Positions 1-11,347 of a stretch of DNA of 64,000 nucleotides are shown piece by piece. Made by a program: the position numbers and the translations under genes. Source of the DNA: Rhynchonema sp. JSB1_4 (taxonomy: Eukaryota; Nematoda; Chromadorea; Monhysterida; Xyalidae); contig JASAMV010002585.1 of NCBI GenBank assembly GCA_030248065.1, positions 17,195 through 81,194 on the forward strand. The letters are read 5' to 3'. Under the pieces are notes generated by a model. That model had not been told where the DNA came from and did no database searches. It saw only the letters and a program-made list of their open reading frames with translations. The first letter of the stretch is position 1, and each line of letters opens with the position of its first letter.

Positions 1-337
1 GTTTTCCCCTATGTATGGATACACTGCCCGCCTCGCAAGTCGGTCTTGAAGCTTGCTCATTTTATTTGGTTTGTCAATAATATTATGATATTTTGGTATT
101 CTATCTGCGAGATTTGCTGATAACACTGCAAAAAAGTTTCTTTGTTGAACTCTCGCATCCCTCGCTGTTTGCGAATCGTTTTGTGTTTCATAAAGTATGA
201 CCCTGAACCCTGTCTGTGTGAAATGTTGCACATTTGTTTTCTGCTTTCGTGGAAAGATCATCCAAGATAAAGATTGAAACAATCCACTCAGCAAAATAAA
301 ATTTACTCCATCTAAAGAAGGTAATTTCATTTAACAG

Positions 338-3300
338 GGACTGTCTGCACGGTCCAACATGCAACGGTCAGTCAAAGACCATGTACGCGTGGGCACGCAA
401 TGCCCCGCCGTTGAAGTTCCCCGCTGGTGCAGGGATGTCAATTGGTAATGCCGGGGATGGTATCACGTATCTGGTGCTGCAAGTGCATTACGCACAGACA
501 TTCACGGGTTGGTGGTTGGCGATACTATTGTCATCCTTTATGAATAATAGCAAGCTTGGCGAGAGCATCTAATCAGGAATTTTCTCACTGGTTCTTTAAT
601 CACTATCCGATTATCTCTTCCATTGCATTAATTCCTTGTTGATTCAGGCGAAGTCGACGATTACTCACGTGTGACGCTCGAGATGCGACTGCAACCACCA
701 CAGTACATTGCTGCCATCTATCTATTCATGGGCATGACATCCGTGCCCGCAAAAACTGACAGTTAGTTGCTTGTTTTTAGTTGTTTTATGTCTAGGTATT
801 CATTTTTTCACCTGCTATTTGCACTGTGTGTGAAAATAAGGTTAGGTCGTATAAATACGATAGCCCTTTCTACAATGGCTCGGTTTCAGTCGGCATTTTT
901 CGTTACTGTAAAAGCTAAGCCAGTAACGAAGAGCAGTAATTGCTAGTCAATGACACACGGCATGCGCTGATTCAGTGGTGTCGTAGAGGGGATGACTTTT
1001 CGATCTCAAGAAGCACCAAAATTGACCATTTTTCGCTTGAAGTGTCTAAGATCGCTTGTCTGCGCAGGAAAACACCGTTTTGCATAATTTGAGATTTATT
1101 TTTGTCGCTTTTAGAAAAGTTTTTGCTGTCACTTTTCATAAACCCCCTCGGATTTGGGAAATTTTTGGATTTTTGGAGCAACACCGCTGGTATTGGAAAT
1201 TTTTGATTTTTGGCGGTTATGTATGGGAAAGTTGCCCAAAGGCTGGGTATGGGAAATTTTCGATTTTCTTAACGACGCCGCTGCATTGATTCGACTGGTG
1301 AAGCGCGATTCGTGCATGGGAGCCCATTACAATTTACAAATAGTAAATAGGTCAAGCCTGATTACAGCGTTCTACTCGCAAGAGACGTGCAAGTACCCGG
1401 GCACCATCAAGGTCTACCCTTTCGCCTTCCGCACACACACACATTCTCTGGGCCGAGTGGTGTCCGCGTTTGTGTATCATCAGGGCAACTACACGCTCAT
1501 CGGAAAACGAAACCCGCAGTGGCCGCAGGTACGAACACGATATGTTCTGCGAGGTCTGCGTTTTTGTTGTTCTGTGAATGTCCCTGACTCAATTTGTTTC
1601 AACCCTGAAGACGAGAGATCTCTAGTGCTTTTGGTGCACGACCCGCCGTTATTGCACGGCCAACAAACACTGCCTGGTCTGCAGACCAGCATGTACCGAT
1701 ATATAAAAAGAACGTATCCAGAATTTGATAACGTACCAAATTCGCGGATAACTAGGTCGGTTTTTTTGTGAGGAACGATGACTGAAGCCCTCTTCAGTTT
1801 TGCCGTGCCAAATTCTACGTCGTATCCAAAAATTGGTCGGTGCAGGTCTGTTGGCCTGGTATTGGTTGATGTTCATCTGCTGTAGTATTCCAGGTTATCA
1901 CGTCCGAATAGTCAGGGCACAGTACACCTAATGTCGCTTTGCAGATGTTTCAAAAAGCTGAACCGAATGTTGTAATCAGGCCAGGTGATTGGTTGACATC
2001 AATTTGCCGCTATAACAGCTCGGAGAGGACACGAACCACGCAAATGGGGTGAGTGATCATGTGCGGTACACGTGCGTTTGGTACATTTGCACTGATGAAG
2101 TCCTGGTACATCGACCTTCTGTGAGTGCCGGACGAAGCCGACGAAACGCACTATTGTTGAAGCTGAATCACAAGTCTTCGGGACACAAGCGTTTCGATGC
2201 CTGGGTACAACCTAGCGCTGCGAGAAAAAAATTTGTGCCACCGTGTAATTGTTGAAAAACTTGCAAATTCGACGGTTGAACTTTGAGATTCTGCATCAAC
2301 AACGAATTTCACAATGTTCCTCAAACCACAAATAATTGTAATCCCGTTGTTAATTCTAATGTGTTTGGAGGCATAATTTTAGTGATGGATAGAGAGAATG
2401 AGATAAAACAAAATATCCACTCTTCATTTATTCAGCGCCACTGGTCAGGACGAGATGTGCAATTTCTACATGATGTACTTGCGTGCTTATGGTCAGCAAG
2501 ACCCGTTCAACAACTCGCCCTATTGTACAATGAACACCAATTCCCTGTCTGAGGCGGATCGCCACGTGGCAGAGAATTATCCTGAATCAGGGAAGGCCCT
2601 ATTGCCACTCGATCGCAAACTGGAGGAGGAGGCGCATCAGAGCTCGATTCAATTCGGTAATTCTGCTTATAAACACTGGGTGAAACCCCGCGTAATCGTG
2701 AAACGACAGATTTTTATTCCGCCCCGCCGGCGCACCTACCCTACTAACGGTGACGGGTCGGACTATTACACAAACATCAACAGACGGCCGTATGATTATC
2801 CCGGAGGTGGGACTTATGCGGATTATCAGGATTCTTATGAACAACAGCGGCCGCAAACCCAGCCGTTGGGCTCTGAAAACAGCAACGATTTGAATGTCGG
2901 GCCTAACAGGCCTAATTCAGGCACGGATAAGCCTAAAGACAATAAGAACGCTAATAATGCGATAGACCTTGGTGGTGGGTCTGGTGAGACTGCAACGGTG
3001 CAGGATTGTGACAAATGTAAGCATTGACTGGGGTGCTGTGCTGTGCGGGTGTTTGTGAATGTGGTGTGTGTGTGCCTGTTCGTTTGTGTGCTTCCGGTGT
3101 TCACGATCGAAAAAAATCGTTTTTATCTCGCTCCCAAGAGTGGGTAGGCTTTGGTTCACGGCGGCTGTGATGAAAGCCTAAATCTCCTGCCGAACTAGTC
3201 TTGTACCGTGACGTGACCGTGTTGAAGGCAACTGGTGTTGTTTCTATGTTCTGTGCTCCCCGTTTTTTAGAAAACACCCAGTTTTGTCATAAACAGCATT

Positions 3301-6300
3301 ATGTTTTACTCATATTACTTATCGACATTGCAACAGTAATACAATTTACAATTTATTAATTTCTTAAATTTTTTTCTCTAAAAAGACAATTTTTTTCTTT
3401 TAAAATTTATCATTTTTACTAAGTGAGTTTCACATGGCGATTGTGCTATTCGGCTGACGAGCGGGGGGCACAACGTCACGCCGATGGTCTCGAATACCCC
3501 GCGAAACCTAGGCGTAGACAGGACTCCAAATTAATTTTTTCAATAATTTGCTAAATACAACAGTCACACAATGCTCTCGCATCCCTTATGGTTGCTTGCG
3601 TATAAATGCGTGATGTCATGATGAAGTTTTCTTGTTTTTGAATGTTTTGCTCCGTTGTGAATGCACCTACTGGCTCCGTTATGATAGATAACAGTAGACA
3701 ATAGATATAGATAATAGCAGTGTTGTACGTAATTTTTTATCTGCCCATGCCCAGAACCATGTGATTCCCAAAGTTGAAGAGGTTGTCCATTTCCCAGATT
3801 CTTATTTCGCATATTTTACGTGCATGCTTTGCGCAAAATATGTTTTGGCCCAACGTTTTCCTTTGTATCAGCGTTCATCTATTTTGCTGTCACTTCACGC
3901 TTGGGCTTGACTGTAGTTAGTTCGGTTCGGTGTCGGTGGTTTGCATGCTAGAACGTAGATCGTATTTGGCTGTAGTATATATCAATATAGTGCGGATTAC
4001 GACAACAACACTGTGAAAACCTAAATAAAGTACACAGTAGCCAACGAAATCCTCACAATTCAAATTTTTCCTTTGGCATTGTTTTCCAGGCGTATCCGAG
4101 CTGTCAACCGTCAGCCAAATCGGTCCCAACCAAATCGGTCAAATTGGTGGTTTGGCCCTCGACCCAGTTACCGGCAATCTATTCGTTTTCCATCGCGGCA
4201 AGATCACGTGGGGAGCACAGTTAGCGAAAAACTTTGTCAAATTTGTTTCTATTGTAATGTCCGCACAGCAACTAAGTTTGATTCAGTATTTAAACATGCT
4301 TATGTCTATGTGGCCAATACAGTGTAGTATCGTTTGGTTGTCAGCGCCGATGTCAACAACTAATTGACCAAAAATACATGAAGAAGCGTTTCGACAACAT
4401 TTTTTCATTCGAGAATGTGTCGCGCACGCTGATAAACAGCTTGTATTTCACTGAGAGTATAAATTTTTTAACACATCACTGTTTATCAGTTATTTCATGA
4501 TTTAGTCAGTGTAGGCAAATCGAACGAAACGTCAATAATAATCCAGTAAAGATGGATTAAATAAAGTAGCTGCCCAAGTTGATTGCAGTCAGAAACTTGA
4601 CGGATTTCGAACTCCATCTTTAACGTTTCAGCACTTTTGACCACTTCAATCGTCTAACACAACGTGTGCCGGTCACAGTGGATGCGGTCATTGAGGCATC
4701 ATATCAAGCTAACAGCCCAACGCCGAGTTTGGTGTCATCGTTTGGAGCTAACAAGTAAGTTGTGTGTTGTTTTGATTTTTCTATGTTTGATTTTTTTGAA
4801 CAATTTCAGTGCTTTTTACAAGCTATTTTCTACTTTCTTGTTTAGGTTCTATATGCCTCACGGTATTTATGTGGACAGTGCGTCCAATGTGTGGCTGACC
4901 GATGTTGGACTGCACCAAGTGTTCAAGTACACGAAAAAAGGTGCTTGTTTGGGGAGGTTTTTGTTATCTTTGGATCAATTCACTTGTTTATTTGTAATTG
5001 ATCGCACACTTTAAGTCACGCGATTGCTGCTCGACGATTTCTGTTCCAAAACAAAGAATATTAAAGCAATGCAATATACTAGTGGCAGATTCGGTACAAA
5101 CTTTCAGCTTGCGGTAAATATGTTGGCCTTCTGAACAAAAATACCACTCACTCACTACGCAAAGAGAGAAGAGTGTTTTGAACTCAGAAGCCTCCGAAAT
5201 CATGAATGACATGCATTATTTTCATTTTCAATCATCCAGATGGCCAAATGTCGCAGTCCATGGTGCTTGGCCAAGCGTTCACACCCGGCCGCGATGTGCG
5301 TACGTTCTGCAAGCCGACTGCCGTTGTGACCGTACCTGATGGTTAGTGGACTGGCTGGCGGATGTTTCCCTAATTTGCTTTGTGAGCCTACACAATTTGT
5401 AGAGACATGCTTTTGATTTATGTTTGTGGTTGCGGAATACACTCGACACCGACAGCAAGATGTGTCGAACTAATGATAAGCCAGCCACACTGGGTGCGGT
5501 ACAATTTCACACGTGGTAGTTTACTGAAAGCTGTTACTCTGTTAGGAAACATTAGAATCTTGCATGTTGTGTTCATTCATTTTTAATAAAATATATTATG
5601 GATTGACCCACACTTTCAGGCAGTATCTACGTGGCCGATGGTTACTGCAATTCGCGTGTGGTCAAATTCTCGGCCAGTGGCCAATACATATCACAGTTCG
5701 GGCGGCAAGAATTCTCCCGCAATCCGTCACCCCTGGCGTTTGCCGTACCACATGATTTGAGTGTGGATGTGGAACAGTCGACACTTTGGGTGTCGGACAG
5801 GTATGTGTTTAGTTGGACGTGTCGGGCGCTTTGCACTTGTGGTTTTTGCTGCCCTTTTTATTGAACTTTATCTAAAGCCAGTGAGTTTGGGTGGAATAGT
5901 CACCACAGCCCGCGCTTATTGAGCGGCATACCGGCCAGGCAGTAACTGCCCTTGTAAGTAAATTTACTTGCTCGACAGCATGGGTGGTCATTTCTTGTTT
6001 TTTTGGTCACGCGGCATAACAAACGGCACTAAATTTTCGTACCACAAGATTGAAAAGTATCCTCATTGGTTGCTTCCCGCATCCCCGCTATATTGTAAGA
6101 TTTGCTGAGATAAATTCGGAGAACGTCTGGATACAAGGTGGAAACGTTTTTTCCATTGATGAATATGGTTCATTCTGTTGCAGGGAACACGGACGTGTGA
6201 CGGCATTCGATTTCAACGGCACGCCGAAAGCAGCTATTCGACCGCCTTTGGAATTCAAGACTGTGTATTCGGCGGACAATGCTGGTCAGTTACAAACATG

Positions 6301-9300
6301 CCCGCGTCAAACCTGAAACGTCCATCCGGTCTTGGTCGCGTGCATTTTTTCAATGATAGTTTTGGCACCTAGGCGTTTTCTGCACTTTTGGATGTGGTTC
6401 AAATGCCAGAATGCCTATCTGGCACCGGCACCTGAGATTCAGATTTAAATGTTCACTAAGTTTCATTGAAATGCCTAACTGTATTTGCAGTGCGCTCCCT
6501 ATTCTTCATCCCCGGCCGTCCATCGGTGCTGGGTAACGCGATCAAGGCATTTGTAGCCAACACTGACACACACCAAGTCGCGTACTCGTTCAGTCCAAAG
6601 GGAAAGGTTGGGATTGTTTAGTCATTTTCGTCCATTGATGAGGCGAGGAGTTTTTTGTGACTATTGTTCCGGATGATTTGAAAAAAACCAAAATGCGGTA
6701 TACTGGCATTGACATCAGGATCGCGCTTGAGTTTCTTTGTGTTTGATGGTGTTTAATGATATTTCTGACTAAGGATTCAGAAGGCTGTTCACCACTTTGC
6801 CATAAAATTGATGATGTGATGCCAACACACTGCGTACCTGTCATTCCATGAGCTTCCACTGTAAGCGCATGTAACAAAATTGTCCAACTGATACAAGCCG
6901 CAAACTTATCAAATTTCCGTAAGCATACCATATTCCCTCCACACAGCCATTCCAAGCGCCACATGTGCTGCGTGTGTCGTCCAACGGTCAATACGTGTAC
7001 GTTGGTGAAGTTACGGTGCCCGGTGTTCTGAGACGATTCGAAATTAAGCGTGAACAGGTCATTTTGTGTTTTGTGTTTGTTCGGTCGGTCAATGTTTTTT
7101 TGAGTTGCGCCGTGACCGCGAGTGGGAGCACAGACCAACAACTGTGTCATCTGCCACTGTTAGTCACAAACCATTTTGCTAATAGGGTTGGGACTGCCTT
7201 GATCATTGTGCATGGCGAACGACTTTTGTTCATGCCACTAATTTCGACCGAGTAGCATAAATTTTGTTCCTGTACCACTCAAAAAAAATTCATGACGGTA
7301 GAATGAAATTAGTGTCTTCGGTAAACGCCGAAATAATACCTACGTTACCAAGATAACCAATCATCAAGTGTGACACCCGACCAAGGACATGAACACGTCA
7401 AAAATTTTAAAATTTTCTAGTTTTATATTTTTGTTACAATGCCATTGTTGTTTTTCATCTCTCTATTTTCAGCACACAGTCCAATTAGGTGGTATGTCAC
7501 ACTCGCATTCACATGGTGCTGATGGGGGCCAGGCCCATGACCATCATCATATGGACATGTCTGCCCAGACACAAGGTATGCTTAGGCTTGTAAGGCTATC
7601 TAGAGGTTTTCTCGGTGCTGGCTGTTTTGTCTGTTTAAACGCTGACCTGATTTTTAGGATTAGCAACACAGAGTTGAAGTAGTCAAACTGTCTCTGTTCC
7701 TATCAGTGTTTCACTGCACAGCAAGGTACTAAGGAGATAAACTCAAATAATGAATTTCTGTCAATGCACCAGATACCCGTTCCACACGATTGAATCTGAA
7801 ATCTGATAATTTCGAGAAAGAGCCTGACCGAAAAAGGAGGGATACAAATTTGTCGACCGTTCTTTCATTCTGTTAGTTTGTGTGCGAATGCAGGCATGAA
7901 AAGAGTCAAATCATTGGTGTATTCGGTGCATTCGCACTGACGATGTCCCGGTGCATCACTCTTCTGTGTGAAAGAAATGCAACGGGCTATCATCATAGGA
8001 GTTCACTGCACCGTAATGCAATGACACCATGACATGATATTACTGTTATTCGTCAGGCGTTGGAACCGTTGACAATTCCCATCAGGGACCCAATCAATAG
8101 CCATAGGACTTGCATAGCTCTTCTCCAGTTAGGTTTAGCTGTGCTAAGTATTACACTGGTGAACCATTATACTGTGGTCCTGATTCTCATCCGATTAGGA
8201 TAGACCGCGAACTGTTCTGCGATCAAAGTATATTGTAACTTGCTTCGTCCAATACTGAATTGTGATCATCTGAATAACTCTGGGAAAGTAAAATAAAGTC
8301 ATATTTTCCAGCCACACCCGCAGGGCTAGCGGCCGAATCAGCGAACAATCCCGACCCCTCGCCCCGTGAGCGCAACGGCAGAGTATCGGGTTTAAACACA
8401 TTGCGTGTAGCATCGACCGGCTGGTCCCGTATGGGCGTAGTGATGCTGTTCGCTATCATTGTGCCTTCGCTGCTGTGCTGTATCGTTTATTGTTATCGGA
8501 AAAATGCACGAACCAGGGGTGGTTAGTTGTACATATGTCTCTTCTTTCTCTCTGGGTCGTCCACTTACGTCTGGTTCTGTGGGAAAAATTTTGTTTATGA
8601 AGCTGATTGGGTGAACAAAAGATTTATATATTTATTTATATATATTATTTATTATATATTATTATTATTTATATTTATTATATATTATATATTATTTATA
8701 TATATTATATATTTATTTATTTATTTATTTATTAGATTTATATATTTAGAAGGAAACATTTGACGGCCAGTGTATATTTTCGAAAGGAAAAAAGGGACTA
8801 TCATCTGGGCTGCTTAAAAAACCTTTCAAGCTCCAATCAGTATCAAAATTTGAAAAACAGATGATTTCTTCGATTCTGATATGAGTAAGTGAAATCTGCT
8901 CTCTTGAGTTGCTCATTTTTTACTTTTCAATGTTACCAGACATTTTATATCTACCCCTTGGTGGTAATGGAACCGATGTACTGTATATTCCCTTCTAATT
9001 TTATAATTACATCTCTAATTCATGTTGAGTTGAGAAACAGTGATGTGTCCTTGCTCATTCAGGCAATATTCGGCGTTTCGACTTCTCGTCCACATTCCGT
9101 TCCGGTCGGCCGTTGCTCAAAGATCGAAATGTACGTTTTTCAATTCTTTGTGCACTTTTGTTTCTTTGTTATGTTTAATGTTTGTTCACTACGAATGAAT
9201 ATTGTTTTGTTATCATGCCGCCTATGGCGCACTGGACAAAAGCTTCTTTTTGTCCCCCAAGCTTCTTTTTGTTCCCCAGTCCAAACGGTCGCTGTCATTA

Positions 9301-9657
9301 TACCCTGTCTTGGCCACGTGACTGACTTTGAAAATAAGTTGGTGATTTACGGATGGTTCTGATTTCGGTACTACTGCTATTGTAACCAGACGGGGCAGAA
9401 ACAGCTGAATAATTGGTCGAAGTCAAAACAGTCGATGTAGGTTATGAGAAGTGGGATCTGATGCATACAGATTACACACATAGTTTGAATAAGTGACACA
9501 AATAAATAAGTCAAAATCATATGGTAAAGTTTCCCTGTTGCATCAGGGTTTCCAACCGCTTCGCACCGACGACGTTGACAACCTGAGCTCTAGTGACACT
9601 GACCAGGAGGACACACTGTACACACAGAAGAGACCATCGGCCAGGCATCTCACATAG
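338..9657 (+). CDS. PAM: Peptidylglycine alpha-amidating monooxygenase, bifunctional (5' end outside window)
   Basis: Catalyses C-terminal amidation of neuropeptides in the secretory pathway: PHM hydroxylates peptidyl-Gly, PAL cleaves it. Exons: 338-507, 648-761, 1383-1528, 1945-2048, 2436-3016, 4090-4219, 4632-4754, 4846-4940, 5240-5341, 5620-5800, 6184-6284, 6491-6606, 6947-7057, 7473-7575, 8312-8521, 9063-9130, 9547-9657 (854 visible residues, phases consistent). Seen: [12 protein letters not shown], the Cu ligand in VLQVHY, the HTH pair and the [10 protein letters not shown] methionine; a long Asn/Pro/Tyr-rich linker; PAL NHL-type blocks with [26 protein letters not shown] and DREHGR; a His-rich stretch (7473-7575); one TM (residues about 767-786); an acidic Ser/Asp tail. 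Odd: the last PAL zinc-His motif reads APHV where vertebrate enzymes have MPHD, so the Met and the Ca-binding Asp differ. Positions 1-337 read as intron. Confidence 0.96.
762..1382. repeat. PAM intron with short degenerate tandem repeats
   Basis: This intron contains a run near 1150-1270 in which GGAAATTTTTGATTTT-like units alternate with GC-richer spacers (starts near 1157, 1194 and 1251). Open frames crossing it are only partly real: the true exon begins at 1383 after an AG and continues in phase from 761. No mobile-element termini were recognised. Confidence 0.4.
8617..8752. repeat. AT-rich microsatellite (TATT/TATA) in PAM intron
   Basis: Imperfect runs of TATT, TATA and ATTT units occupy this intronic stretch between the TM exon and the cytoplasmic-tail exons. 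It encodes only Ile/Tyr/Phe low-complexity frames and is read as simple sequence. Confidence 0.75.
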
Positions 9658-11347
9658 TTGGTGTTATGTTTTGTGTGCAAGTGCTGTCTGCCCTCAACCT
9701 CCTTTGTGGTGACATGATTCGGGATCTATCTTTGCCATGTAGTGTGAGGCACCTGATTAACGGCAGACTGGGCTCAAAATTTTCGTCATTGCTACAAACG
9801 GTTTCATTAACCTGCCTACATAAATAGGATGGACTGTACAATGTTTCGAAGCTATCGATACTGTTCAGTGTTGTTTTGCTCCATGCGTGTCCTGTTTTAA
9901 GGTGCACTGTGTCTGTAGATTGTCCTCAAGAAGTTTTTTGAAAAGTGTTTTATGTTATGAAAATTGTGTCATCTCTGTTTATGTACCAAGATTTCTGATA
10001 TAGTCCCGGATGATGTGATAAAACTAGATTGTTACTGGAGAATTGTTTTCTACTGCATTATGTGCTTCTCTAAATTGTGACCTGTCCAAATCAAGGACAT
10101 TAGTAATCCTGTTCGACCCAAATTCACTTGTGACGAGATCTTTGTTACCATTTTCGTACACTTGTTTTTTGTGCGCCTGATTTCTGGAGATTTATTCCTT
10201 TTTCTGTTTTTACTGTTTTGATATCTGTGCACTTGACTTTTCTATTCTTGCGATGTTGTATCGATGATTGTTTTTCTTCCGATATTGAACTTTTTCGCAT
10301 AGTACCCCTTGCATCACTTGGTAGCTTGATCACTCACCACGGGCTCCTACTGTTTTTCTTTGCTCTTCAAAAGTTTTTTTTTTGTAAAATTGCATGTGTA
10401 TAATTTGGGTCAACCAAAGTATTGTATCTGGTGGTTTTGTATTGTTTGATACTCACTATTATTATAACATGTCAATTGTACATACAAAGTAAGTCATGGC
10501 TTAAAATTTATCGAATTCCAAACATTTTTGCATCGGTTGTGTCTGTTCCGTTTCGTTTGATTTTAAGAATTTTTTGTTTTTGTTATCATGTCAATTATCA
10601 AGCGAAGAGTGCTTTCTGTCAGAATTCTATGTCTTGCTGTACACACTGGGCGGTTCAGAAAGACTGCCTGTGCTTGACCTTGGAGAGAACTTTTATTGAG
10701 ATCGCTGCTTGATATTTCATGTTTGGAACTTTCTGTGCTCTCTTTTGACAGAAATGACCGATTTAGTATGTGTGCAGCAACTGTGTTTTTTATCATTGTT
10801 TCTTTGCAGGTATACAGTGTGTGACACTTACCCAACTCGGTTCTGTTCCAAGACCTGTTTTATTGCACCTGTAATTGTATTGTTCTGAAAAGAGATACAA
10901 AGTGAAAACACAGAATGAGATTCTTTGACGGACGAAATTTTACGTGACACAAAAATAATAACACACACTGAAAACAGCCAACCATTTGGAAACTCGTGCT
11001 TTCAGAAATATAAGGTCAACAGGGACGGTATTTTTCGGTTTTCTTGTGCTTCCGTGAAGTAGGAGCAGACACGCTACTTGAGTTGACAATGTCAAGCACG
11101 CATGCCACCTATTTCAGAGATGCAAGTTGTTCACTCAACATTCTTTGTTTAATTGTTCAATTTTGGGCGTGGTTTTGTGCGCAAACTTGGTGGCCTTCCA
11201 AACTGCTTTCAAATGTGTGCTAGCTACATTTATAATAAAAGAACACTTGAAAACCAGAAAAGGTTGATAAAATTGCACAATGTCACTTGTACGAAGCATT
11301 TAAAGGAAGTAAACACAATTTACAAACTCAAAATCATACAAGAAAAC
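9658..11347. other. Intergenic, PAM 3' UTR and TSR-gene 5' region
   Basis: AT-rich, with no open frame showing coding character and no repeat structure noticed. It should contain the PAM 3' UTR and the promoter of the next gene on the same strand. I saw no convincing AATAAA close behind the PAM stop. Confidence 0.5.

Noticed and set aside
1154..1771. 205-codon plus-strand open frame
   Set aside because: Only 1383-1528 is a PAM exon. The rest is flanking intron that happens to be open, including AT-rich tandem repeats.
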